A program made the position numbers and the translations under genes. The notes under the pieces are model-generated. The model had not been told where the DNA came from. It searched no databases and saw nothing but the letters and a program-made list of their open reading frames with translations. DNA of 64,000 bases from a bacterium (GTDB lineage Bacteria; 4484-113; JAGGVC01), in assembly GCA_039961635.1 (NCBI GenBank), contig JABRWB010000001.1:33172-97171 (forward strand), written 5' to 3'. Positions 7,754 through 16,502 of this stretch are shown here, piece after piece; the stretch's first letter is position 1, and the number at the start of each line of letters is the position of its first letter.

Positions 7754-10700
7754 TTGAGCCTCGATCGTAGAAGATTCATCAAGTACTCCGGCTTGGGAGG
7801 GCTGCTTTGCGCGTTCGGATTCGATCTCGCAAAGACAAAGGCCTACGCCCAGGTCACGCCGGCCAAGTCCGGAAAGATGTCTACCACGATTTGCCCGTAC
7901 TGCGGCGTGGGCTGCGGGGCGATCGTTTCGGAATCGGGCGGAAAGGTCATAAGCATCGAAGGCGATCCCGACCACCCGATCAATCTCGGAGCGCTTTGCA
8001 GCAAGGGAAGCGCGCTGTTCCAGGTGGCGAACAGCGACAGGCGGCTTAGCAAAGTAAAGTACCGCGCGCCCGGCGCGTCCAGCTGGGAGGAGAAGGACTG
8101 GGACTGGGCGATTGCAAAAATCGCCGAGAACATCAAAACAACCCGGGACGCCACATTCATCGCAACGGACGCGAAGGGCCAGGTGGTCAACCGAACCGAA
8201 GGTATCGCGTGCCTCGGCGGTGCAGCCCTGGACAACGAGGAATGCTACGCCTACAGCAAGTTCGCACGTTCGCTTGGTGTCGTGTACCTGGAACACCAGG
8301 CGCGCATATGACACTCCCCCACGGTGGCCAGTTTGGCCGCCACATTCGGAAGGGGAGCGATGACCCAGCACTGGATCGACATCGGCAACTCCGACTGCGT
8401 AATGGTAATCGGCTCAAACGCTGCGGCAAACCATCCGATTTCGTTCAAGTGGATCAACCGCGCCAAAGAAAAGGGCGCGAAGTTGATCTGCGTAGATCCG
8501 AGATACACGCGCACCGCATTCCAGGCGGACATCTACGCGCCGATGCGCTCCGGAACCGACATCGCGTTCATCGGCTCGATCATCAACTACGCGCTTGAGA
8601 ATGACCTCATCCATCGCGAGTACGTGGTCCTCCACACGAACGCGAGCTTCCTGGTCAATCCCGAATTCGAATTCAAGGACGGGCTGTTCGGAGAGATCAA
8701 GGACGGCAAGTACACGAAGGAAAAGTGGGGGTTCCAGAAGGACGACGCAGGCATAATTAAAAAGGATCCTACGTTGCAGGATCCGAACTGCGTTTACCAA
8801 CTCCTCAAACGGCACTTCGCGCGATACACATTCGACGCGGTATCCGCCGTTACCGGAACTCCGGCCGAAAAACTCAAAGAAGTGGCGGAAGCCTTCTGCG
8901 CCACCCACCTGCCAGACAAGGCCGGGACAATCCTTTACGCGATGGGCACGACGCAAAGCACGCACGGCGCGCAAAACATCCGCTCGTACTCGATCCTTCA
9001 AATTCTGCTCGGAAACATGGGCGTCGCAGGCGGCGGCATCAACGCGCTTCGCGGGGAGTCGAACGTCCAAGGCTCGACCGACCATGGCTTGCTTTCCACC
9101 AACCTGACCGGCTATTTGAAGTGCCCCGCGGCTGACAACACGGACTTGGCCGCGTACCTCGAAAAGTGGACGCCCAAAACAAAGGATCCGAAAAGCGCGA
9201 ACTGGTGGAGCAACTATCCCAAGTACATAATCAGCCTGCTCAAGTCGTATTACGGCGAAAAGGCGGTTCCCGAAAACGACTACTGCTACCAGTACCTTCC
9301 AAAATCGGGAGGCGACTGCACCCACATAGCGCTGTTCGAGGCGATGGCCGAAGGCAAAATCAAAGGACTGATAACGCTTGGGCAGAATCCCGCGGTCGGC
9401 GGCCCGAACGCGCGCGTTGAGCGCGTTGCGCTCGACAAGCTGGATTGGCTGGTTGCCGTGGACCTTTGGGAAACAGAGACGGCATGCTTCTGGGATCGCA
9501 AATCGAAGGGACAGCCCAACAGCCCGGATCCTTCCGAAGTTCAAACGGAAGTATTTCTGCTTCCGGCAGCATCTTCGGTCGAGAAGGAAGGCAGCATAAC
9601 CAACTCGGGAAGATGGGCGCAGTGGCGGTACGCCGCGGTTGACGCTCCCGGAGATGCAAAAAGCGATCTTTGGATTCTCAACCGCATAGTGCTGGAGCTT
9701 AAAAAGCTTTACGCAAAGGAAGGAGTTTTCCCGGAGCCGATCCGGAATCTAAACTGGAATTTCGGCGACGGCGAAGAGCCGGATCCTCATGCCGTCGCAA
9801 AGGAGATAAACGGTTACTTCCTGAAGGATTGTGATTTTCCCGACAAGAAGAAAAGCTTCAAGAAGGGCGACCTGGTTCCGGGATTCGCTTTTCTGAAAGA
9901 CGACGGTTCCACTGCCTGCGGCAACTGGATTTACTGCGGAAGCTACACGAACGACGGAAACCAGATGGCTAGGCGGGAAGCTTCAAAACCGGAGGACGAC
10001 CCCATCGGCCTAAATCCCAACTGGTCCTGGTGCTGGCCGGTCAACCGTCGGATCATCTACAATCGCGCCAGCTGCAACGCGAAAGGCGAGCCGTACGATC
10101 CGAAGCGCAAGGTGGTTTGGTTCGACTGGGCGGAGAACAAGTGGAAGGGCGACGTGCCCGACGGTCCATGGCCGCCTCTCGCGAAACAGGACGGCACTCC
10201 CAATCCCGAAGGCAAGTACTCTTTCATAATGGCCGCGGAAGGACATGCGTGCCTGTTCGCCGACCTTGCTGACGGGCCGCTTCCGGAGCATTACGAGCCC
10301 ATCGAAAGCCCGGTGGAAAATATCTTCTCACCGCAGCAGAACAATCCCATCGTCAAGATATGGCGCCGGGAAGAAGTGGGCACTCCCGAAAACTACCCGA
10401 TAGTCGCGACCACGTTCCGCAGCACCGAGCACTGGCAGGCGGGCGCTATGACGCGCAATCTGCCCTGGCTTGCGGAGCTCGTACCGGAGCCTTTCGTTAT
10501 GATAAGCGAGGAGCTTGCAAGCGAAAAAGGCATCGCACACGGGGACGTGGTGACAATCAAATCCGCCAGGGCACCGGAAGGCATTACCATCCGGGCGCTC
10601 GTCACGAAGCGGCTAAGGCCGTTCAAGCTTAAGGAAAAGACCGTCCACCAAGTAGGCCTGATTTGGCACTTCGGATACACGGGCTATACCTGCGGCGCGA

Positions 10701-10804
10701 GCGCCAACGAGCTTACGCCCCATGTGGGCGACCCGAACTCGCAGATACCGGAATACAAGGCTTTCCTGTGCAGCATCGAGAAGGGGGGACAGCTATGCTG
10801 GTAG
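7754..10804 (+). CDS. fdnG: Formate dehydrogenase catalytic subunit, selenocysteine-containing (UGA read-through)
   Basis: Oxidises formate to CO2 at a Mo- or W-bis-MGD centre. One frame of 1016 codons with a single internal TGA at 8309-8311 (codon 186), exactly where the family has Sec or Cys: EHQARI-U-HSPTVASLAATFGRG. The N-terminus has a Tat signal (DRRRFIKYSGLGG) and a 4Fe-4S site CPYCGVGC, so the enzyme is probably exported and faces outside. The C-terminal dinucleotide-binding domain is complete (HFGYTGYTCGASANELTPH). The TTG start follows an AGGGGG ribosome site. Subunits FdnH and the NrfD-type protein follow directly. The selenocysteine machinery is not in this window. Confidence 0.93.
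8309..8341 (+). promoter_or_regulatory. In-frame UGA selenocysteine codon with bacterial SECIS-like hairpin
   Basis: After TGA (8309-8311), GGTGGCC (8323-8329) pairs with GGCCGCC (8335-8341): seven pairs, one of them G-U, closing a 5-base loop AGTTT. The loop starts 19 bases after the UGA and has G as its second base. Both fit the published bacterial SECIS rule (small loop, G in the first two positions, about 16-37 bases downstream). SelB would bind here. Confidence 0.8.
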
Positions 10805-10856
10805 CGATTTCGCCCTTATCTGCGCCGCAATCGCGCCGAGCGAAAGGAGGTGCGCG

Positions 10857-11735
10857 ATGAGTCGAGCATGTTTGGTTGACCTGACCGTTTGCATGGGCTG
10901 CCGCGGATGCCAGGTTGCATGCAAGCAATGGAACGACCTCCCTGCGGAAAAAACGAAATTCTTCGCCGGAACCGGCGGATATCAGAATCCGCCGCGCCTT
11001 TCGGCAAACACCTACACCCTGGTTGGATACACGGAGATATCCAAGGGCTCCGACCTCAAATGGGTGTTCGCGAAGCGCCAGTGTATGCACTGCCTGGAGC
11101 CGGCGTGCGTATCGGCCTGCCCCGTTGGCGCGCTTAAAAAAATGCCCGAAGGCCCGGTCGTTTACGAGCCGGAAAAGTGCATGGGCTGCCGATACTGCAT
11201 GATGGCCTGTCCTTTCGGAGTTCCGACGTACGAATGGTCGAAGGCCGTCCCGTACATTAAGAAGTGCAAGTTCTGCGCGAATCGAATCGGCGGCGAATGG
11301 TTCGACGAAAACCTCAACGGCCGGGCGATGTCCGAAGAGGAAATCCTTCGGTACAAGCTTTGCCTCGGCCAACCAATCTGCATAAAAACATGCAGCAGCG
11401 GCGCTCTGAAATTCGGAGATCGAGACGAGTTGATCGCGGAAGCCAGAAGCAGGATTGCCGCCAATCCATCAAAGTACATCAACCACATTTACGGCGAGCG
11501 TGAGGCCGGCGGCACGAGCTGGATGTACATTTCCGGCGTTCCGTTCGGAGATCTCGGATTTCCAGAAAACGTCGGCGAGCGCCCGTATCCGTCCTACACG
11601 GAGACCGCCCTCGAATCGGTTCCCGTGCTGGTCGCCGGCGGCGGCGCGGTGCTGGCCGGGATTTACTGGGTAGTTCAGAGGCGCATAGCCGCCAAGCATA
11701 GAAACGGGGACGCCAGAAAGGGGGAATCGGCATGA
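10857..11735 (+). CDS. fdnH: Formate dehydrogenase Fe-S (beta) subunit with C-terminal membrane anchor
   Basis: A 292-residue electron-transfer subunit with four ferredoxin-type Cys groups: CMGCRGCQVACKQW, CMHCLEPACVSACPVG, CMGCRYCMMACPFG, and CKFCANRI paired with CIKTC. A single C-terminal membrane helix (VPVLVAGGGAVLAGIYWVV, about residues 261-280) matches FdnH, which anchors the complex. The ATG at 10857 follows a strong AAAGGAGG site. It overlaps the next gene by 4 bases (ATGA). It carries electrons from the catalytic subunit to the membrane subunit. Confidence 0.93.
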   Translation: MSRACLVDLTVCMGCRGCQVACKQWNDLPAEKTKFFAGTGGYQNPPRLSANTYTLVGYTEISKGSDLKWVFAKRQCMHCLEPACVSACPVGALKKMPEGPVVYEPEKCMGCRYCMMACPFGVPTYEWSKAVPYIKKCKFCANRIGGEWFDENLNGRAMSEEEILRYKLCLGQPICIKTCSSGALKFGDRDELIAEARSRIAANPSKYINHIYGEREAGGTSWMYISGVPFGDLGFPENVGERPYPSYTETALESVPVLVAGGGAVLAGIYWVVQRRIAAKHRNGDARKGESA

Positions 11736-13030
11736 ACGCGGAAAAGTACGAATCCGTAAACCGCGGCTACATTACGAAGGGAACCATGCTCTTGATGGTT
11801 CTCATGGGGCTTGGACTTTTGTCCGCCGTTTACCGTTTCGCCGCGGGTCTGGGTGCCGCGACGAATCTTACGGACGATCATCCTTGGGGAATCTGGATCG
11901 CTTTCGACGTCCTCTGCGGAGTCGCGCTGGCGGCCGGCGGTTTTACGACAGCGGCTGTGGCATATCTTTTCGGCGGCGAAAAATACCATGCCCTCGTGCG
12001 GCCCGCGGTGTTGACCGCGCTGTTGGGCTACGTGTTCGTCGCGATCGCGCTTTTGGCGGACCTGGGGCTTCCGTGGAACATCTGGCACCCGATCATATAC
12101 TGGCCGGAGCACTCCGCGATGTTCGAGGTGGCGTGGTGCGTAATGCTATATCTGTCCGTGCTGGTGCTTGAGTTCGCTCCGCCCGTATTCGAAAAATTCG
12201 GATGGAAGGCTGCGCACTCGCTTTGGGCCAAGCTGGTTCCGGTATACACGGTGCTGGCTTTGTCCTTTTTCACCTACATAATGTCGCACAGCGTGATTTG
12301 GACTGCGATCGCACTCGTTGTATTGACGGCGATCGCTATCGCGCTGCCCGCGGCGGCGACGTCAAGACCGGGAACACCCGTGATTTTGATAATAGCGGGC
12401 GTTCTTTTCTCCACCGCGCACCAGTCATCGCTTGGCACGTTGTTCCTTCTTATGCAGGACAGGCTTTCCAAGCTTTGGTGGTCGCCCATGCTTCCGGTGA
12501 ATTTCTTCCTCACGGCCGTAGCAGTCGGCTTCGCGATGGTCATTTTCGAGGGAACGCTCGCCGCGAAGGCATTCGGAAGGCCGGTGGAAAAGGAGCCTCT
12601 TGCGGGACTGGGCAGAATGTGCGCCTGGGTACTATGGATTTACCTGGTCGTCCGGATTATCGACGCAACAATGCAGGGCGGAGTCGCGGCCGACTTGCTT
12701 TCCGCAAAAGGGCTCCTGTTCTTCCTCGAGCTGCTTGCCGGAGTGCTTATTCCGGCAATAATGCTTTCGAGCGAAGTTACGCGCAAAAGCACCTGGCTGT
12801 TGTTCACTGCAGCCTCGCTCGTTATTTTCGGCGTGATTTTCAACCGGTTCAACGTGGTACTGGGCGGAATGGGCCTTCCCGCGGGAGCGGTCCGAGGAGG
12901 CTATTTCCCCAGCCTCATGGAGATACTGATCACGGCCGGAATCATCGCCGCGGTGATTTTCTTTTACAACATCGCGGTCAAGACTTTCCCCGTGTTCGAG
13001 CGGATCGAGCCGGAAGGAAAGAAGCAGTAG
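11732..13030 (+). CDS. NrfD/HybB-type membrane subunit of formate dehydrogenase
   Basis: A 432-residue polytopic membrane protein of the NrfD/PsrC/HybB family, with about ten hydrophobic helices, opening KGTMLLMVLMGLGLLSAVYR and DDHPWGIWIAFDVLCGVALA. Such subunits pass electrons from an Fe-S partner to quinone, without haem in most cases. E. coli FDH-N instead uses a di-haem cytochrome b, so this is a formate dehydrogenase with a HybB-like module. It overlaps fdnH by 4 bases and is followed by fdhE after 19 bases. Confidence 0.9.
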   Translation: MNAEKYESVNRGYITKGTMLLMVLMGLGLLSAVYRFAAGLGAATNLTDDHPWGIWIAFDVLCGVALAAGGFTTAAVAYLFGGEKYHALVRPAVLTALLGYVFVAIALLADLGLPWNIWHPIIYWPEHSAMFEVAWCVMLYLSVLVLEFAPPVFEKFGWKAAHSLWAKLVPVYTVLALSFFTYIMSHSVIWTAIALVVLTAIAIALPAAATSRPGTPVILIIAGVLFSTAHQSSLGTLFLLMQDRLSKLWWSPMLPVNFFLTAVAVGFAMVIFEGTLAAKAFGRPVEKEPLAGLGRMCAWVLWIYLVVRIIDATMQGGVAADLLSAKGLLFFLELLAGVLIPAIMLSSEVTRKSTWLLFTAASLVIFGVIFNRFNVVLGGMGLPAGAVRGGYFPSLMEILITAGIIAAVIFFYNIAVKTFPVFERIEPEGKKQ

Positions 13031-13049
13031 CATCGGAGCGCGATAAAGC

Positions 13050-13904
13050 ATGTCTGACGAGGATGCAGCGCTTGCAGGCAAATATCACGCCGCTCTTGCC
13101 GGGCTTGTCGAAAAGCTCGAAGCGCTGGCGGGACTGGAGTACGTCGCTGACGATTACGTCGCGTTCAGGATCGCGGTCGCGCGAGCGCAGGCCGATGTGC
13201 TTGAAAAGCTCCGCGGCCGCGATCCGCCTTCGATCGATATAGAATTGGTTGCAGAGTACTTCGATGCGATCCGGTCTGCGTCCAACGCCTGCGGAGGGGA
13301 GAGTGCGGAATTGCGCAAAATCGCAAAGGCTGCCGCGCAGGATCGCTCGTTGCTTGAGGATGCTGCCGCGCGCGGAATTATCGGCGCGGAAGATGGATTA
13401 ATCGCTCGTCTCGCGGAAAAAATCGGAATTCCGGAACCCGCTCTCGCATTTGTCGCACATCTTTTGGCCTCCCCGTTTGCGGTCGCAATGGTTCCCAACG
13501 GCAAGGCTGCATCCGCGGGAAGATGCCCTCGTTGCGGTTCCGGCCCCGCGCTGGCAAAGCTGCGTCGGGGGGACGGCAAGCGCGTTCTATATTGCTCGCT
13601 ATGCGGAGCGGACTGGGAGCATCCGCGGCTCGTCTGCCCGGATTGCGGCAACGACGATCCAGCTGCGTTGAAAGTGCTTTTCGTATCAAGGGAAAGCCCG
13701 CGGTTCGCCGAGAGCTGCGCAAAGTGCGAGCTCTACATTAAGACGATCGACGAAAGGCGGCTTCCGGAAGGCGAAACCGTTCTGCCGTTCGTCGAGGAAA
13801 CAGCCACGCTTTATCTTGACCTGCTTGCCGAAAAGGAAGGACTTAGGCGCAACCAACCTCTCGCCGCGGCTTTTCCCGCGCGGCATGTATCGGGAGGGGA
13901 GTGA
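13050..13904 (+). CDS. fdhE: Formate dehydrogenase accessory protein FdhE
   Basis: A 284-residue cytosolic maturation factor that binds the Tat-exported formate dehydrogenase before transport. The C-terminal part has paired rubredoxin-like Cys motifs: CPRCGSGP, CSLCGADW, CPDCGNDD and CAKCELY. It lies directly downstream of the membrane subunit, as in many fdh operons. Its stop is one base before the ATG of the mobA relic. Confidence 0.93.
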   Translation: MSDEDAALAGKYHAALAGLVEKLEALAGLEYVADDYVAFRIAVARAQADVLEKLRGRDPPSIDIELVAEYFDAIRSASNACGGESAELRKIAKAAAQDRSLLEDAAARGIIGAEDGLIARLAEKIGIPEPALAFVAHLLASPFAVAMVPNGKAASAGRCPRCGSGPALAKLRRGDGKRVLYCSLCGADWEHPRLVCPDCGNDDPAALKVLFVSRESPRFAESCAKCELYIKTIDERRLPEGETVLPFVEETATLYLDLLAEKEGLRRNQPLAAAFPARHVSGGE

Positions 13905-13905
13905 C

Positions 13906-14180
13906 ATGACGCGCATCTCCGGCGCCATTATTGCAGGAGGACTGGGATTCAGGATGGGCGGCGTCCGCAGACGGGCCGCTTATTTTGTCTTCCGTTATGT
14001 TCAGTTGTACATATCGACGCGATGTGCGAAGTCGAATCGGCGCCTGCGGAAAACCTGCGCTCCGCGATTGACATTTGGACGCGGGCGGGCGCGCGGCATG
14101 TTGAATTCAGGGGCATCGCGCGTAGGCGGAAGAGGATACTCCCGAAGAGTATTCGGTCTATTTCGTGCAATCAAGTTTGA
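13906..14180 (+). pseudogene. mobA: mobA relic (molybdenum cofactor guanylyltransferase), only the N-terminus recognisable
   Basis: The ATG at 13906 starts MTRISGAIIAGGLGFRMGG, the nucleotide-binding loop of MobA (GAVLAGGxSxRMG). After about 20 residues the MobA sequence is lost. The initial frame continues as a low-complexity run, and another frame (open to TGA 14178-14180) gives a better-looking peptide including AENLRSAIDIWTRAGARHVE, which I do not recognise. A full MobA is about 200 residues, so most of the gene has been deleted, with a frameshift. The intact mobA at 26.9 kb would supply the function. Confidence 0.62.
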
Positions 14181-14195
14181 AAGGAGCAATCTTAA

Positions 14196-14486
14196 ATGGC
14201 GGGATTAATTTCGGCATCGGGCGAATTATCGGCGAAGATTGCCGCTTTCGCAGCGGCTGAGCAGATTGAGCTGCGCGTCGCGCCTCCAGGCAAAGCGGCG
14301 GTCGCGGCGCTGGCCGCGAACGGACGGAAGGAGTCTACGCTCGATTCGCTGTTCGAAGGCGGGTTCGTCAAGTGCGCCACCGCCCGCGCGCTTGCCGAAA
14401 GGATCGGAATCGGCCGCGGCGAGATGGGGAAACTGTTGAACCATCTCGACATTAAGGTCAGGGATTGCGAGCTGGGGTGTTTCTGA
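14196..14486 (+). CDS. Small protein of the cofactor operon with a C-terminal CxLGCF motif (function unknown)
   Basis: 96 residues, start supported by AAAGGAG 8 bases upstream of the ATG. The first half is Ala-rich. The second half (ARALAERIGIGRGEMGKLLN) looks like a helix-turn-helix-like fold, and the protein ends IKVRDCELGCF with a further Cys at FVKC. I recall similar short 'C-x-LGCF' tails next to molybdate/tungstate genes in anaerobes, but I cannot name a characterised member. The stop overlaps the ATG of the next gene (TGATG), so the two are translationally coupled. A role in sensing metal or cofactor is a guess. Confidence 0.6.
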   Translation: MAGLISASGELSAKIAAFAAAEQIELRVAPPGKAAVAALAANGRKESTLDSLFEGGFVKCATARALAERIGIGRGEMGKLLNHLDIKVRDCELGCF

Positions 14487-15298
14487 TGCTTCTGTGGATG
14501 ATAAGCGGCGCGCACAGAAAAGTCGGCAAAACGCATCTCGCCAAGCGGCTTTGCGCGGTATTGCCGGACTCTGCTTACGCGAAGCTGGGGCACGGCGCGC
14601 GTGCCGCAGGAAAATCGCGCAATTACTTCACCCAGCCGGAGGATTTGCTTAGATTCATTGAGCAATGCACAACCGCGCTTTCGCATGTCGTGGTCGAAAC
14701 CAACTTGACGCTTTTTCCGGAAGCCGCGTGCTTGAGGATTTTTGTCGGGGACAACGGCGGGCCGGGGGAGCCTAGGCTGGACGCCTTCGAACTTTTCACT
14801 CGAGCGGATATCCGCGTTGTTGCGGGAGGGGCTGCCGATTCGTGGCGCGCTGTGCTTTCCGCGAAGCTCGACGATGGTCCCATCGTGGACGCTGTGCTGG
14901 CCGAGTTGCTTGCCCAGAAACGCTGGCTGGAACGCACGGCGGTGGCCGTGCACAGCAAAGTATGGCTGGTCAACCGGGAAATGGAGCACGTTTTCGGGCC
15001 GGGTCTGGCAGACCTTTTGACTGATATCGAGCATCTGGGATCGCTCAAGGCGGCAGCGATGCGAAACAATGTTTCGTACAGGCATGCATGGGGAGCGATT
15101 CGAAACGCGGAAAAGCACTTCGGAATCGCGCTCGTGACCGCGAGTTCCGGCGGGCCTGGCGGAGGGCGTTCGTCAATCACCGTTGATGCAAAGCGTGTGC
15201 TCGCGAGATTCCGGCTGCTATCGGAGCGCGTAGCGGATTACGCCGACCGGGAATTCGCGAGTCTCTATCTCGCTGAAGAGAGGGATTCGGATGGCTGA
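14486..15298 (+). CDS. Fusion of a MobB-like P-loop domain and a ModE-like winged-helix domain
   Basis: 270 residues in two parts. Residues 1-140 begin MLLWMISGAHRKVGKT, a Walker A of the MobB kind (A-HRKV-GKT at 9-16), with acidic switch ETNLT (71-75). Residues 156-255 match the N-terminal DNA-binding domain of ModE: VWLVNREMEHVFGPG, SLKAAAMRNNVSYRHAWGAI and TASSGGPGGGRSSITVD. ModE represses molybdate uptake and cofactor genes when molybdate is bound; here the molbindin sensor domain is missing and a GTPase-like domain takes its place. It probably regulates this operon or couples cofactor status to DNA binding (inference). Confidence 0.75.
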   Translation: MLLWMISGAHRKVGKTHLAKRLCAVLPDSAYAKLGHGARAAGKSRNYFTQPEDLLRFIEQCTTALSHVVVETNLTLFPEAACLRIFVGDNGGPGEPRLDAFELFTRADIRVVAGGAADSWRAVLSAKLDDGPIVDAVLAELLAQKRWLERTAVAVHSKVWLVNREMEHVFGPGLADLLTDIEHLGSLKAAAMRNNVSYRHAWGAIRNAEKHFGIALVTASSGGPGGGRSSITVDAKRVLARFRLLSERVADYADREFASLYLAEERDSDG

Positions 15299-16502
15299 CA
15301 CTATTGTTCCGCTCGATAAAGCGCTCCGGATTATTGATGAGCGAACGCCCGCGAGACCGCGGCAAATCGAACGTCTGAATCTGCCATCGGCGTTCGGAAG
15401 AATTCTTGCGTCCGATGCTGTTTCGGCGCTCGACGTACCTCCGTTTGACAAGTCCGCGGTGGACGGCTACGCGATTCCGGACGACGGAGAACGAGGTGAA
15501 TACCGCCTTTTGAAAACAATGTATGCCGGGGAGGAGCCTTCGTATTGCCTCGACGCGGATTGCGCCGCGCTTGTCATGACCGGCGCGCCCGCGCCGCCGG
15601 GGACGCGGCGGGTGGTGATGGTCGAGGACGCGGCCAGGCTTGACGAAATCGTTCATATTGAACGCATGGAATTCGGCGAATCGCGAAACATTTGCGCAAA
15701 GGGCGAGGATGCTCGCGCCGGGGACGTTGTGGCAAAAGCCGGGCAAAGGCTCGACGCGGCGGTTATCGCGCACCTGACCGGATGCGGAATAACCGAGGCG
15801 GAAGTGTTTAAGCCGTTACGCGCGGCAATCGTTTCGACCGGAGATGAAATCGCGGATGATCCGGCAAGCCTGCGCCCCGGGAGGATAATGAATACGAACG
15901 GTTCAATGCTCGCGGCGCTGTGCCGGGAAAACGGCATCGCCGTTGCACTTGACGAGAGCGTTCGGGATGACGAACGCGACACGCGGGAAGCGATCGGGCG
16001 CGGGATGGAATGCGCGGACATCATTCTTATTTCCGGCGGGGTATCCGCGGGCGAACGCGATTTTGTACCCGCGGCGATGGAAAGTCTGGGGCTGCAAAGA
16101 CACTTCAGAAGGGTAGCCGTGAAGCCGGGCAAGCCTACGACGTTTGCGGCATGTGAAGGAAAAGCCATTTTCGGCCTGCCGGGAAACCCCGTCGCTGTTT
16201 ATCTGATGTTCCAACTCATGGCGTTGCGCGCAGCCGCGCGGATGCTCGGAATCCCTCACCGCGAATCGCGGATGCGCGTCCCTGCCGCCGCGCGGATCGC
16301 GGGCGCGTCCGCGTCGCGAGCCGCGTTCCTTCCGGCCTGCATTGATGACACCGGCGCGGTCGCGCCGCTGCCTTATCACGGCTCCGCCCACATAGGCGCG
16401 GTCGCGAAGGCCGACGGTTTCGTGTTCATTCCGTCCGGCTCACGACCGATTGAGGCGGGCGACCTCGCGGATTTTTATATTTTCCGCGGGAGGGGGATGT
16501 AA
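15291..16502 (+). CDS. moeA: Molybdopterin molybdenumtransferase MoeA, first copy
   Basis: Inserts molybdate or tungstate into adenylyl-molybdopterin. 403 residues with FGRILASDAVSALDVPPFDKSAVDGYA near the start region (domain III/IV boundary), IVSTGDEIAD and the MPT-binding loop ISGGVSAGERDF, followed by KPGKPTTFA and GLPGNPVAVYLMF. The C-terminal domain IV is present. It overlaps the upstream fusion gene by 8 bases and shares TAATG with moaA. A second copy lies at 23.8 kb; the two may be specialised for Mo and W, as has been proposed for paired MoeA proteins. Confidence 0.95.
   Translation: MADTIVPLDKALRIIDERTPARPRQIERLNLPSAFGRILASDAVSALDVPPFDKSAVDGYAIPDDGERGEYRLLKTMYAGEEPSYCLDADCAALVMTGAPAPPGTRRVVMVEDAARLDEIVHIERMEFGESRNICAKGEDARAGDVVAKAGQRLDAAVIAHLTGCGITEAEVFKPLRAAIVSTGDEIADDPASLRPGRIMNTNGSMLAALCRENGIAVALDESVRDDERDTREAIGRGMECADIILISGGVSAGERDFVPAAMESLGLQRHFRRVAVKPGKPTTFAACEGKAIFGLPGNPVAVYLMFQLMALRAAARMLGIPHRESRMRVPAAARIAGASASRAAFLPACIDDTGAVAPLPYHGSAHIGAVAKADGFVFIPSGSRPIEAGDLADFYIFRGRGM

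Noticed and set aside
8324..10804. Separate gene starting at 8324 for the larger part of formate dehydrogenase
   Set aside because: It is the same frame as 7754-8311 and the only break is a TGA at the family's Sec/Cys position with a SECIS-like hairpin after it.
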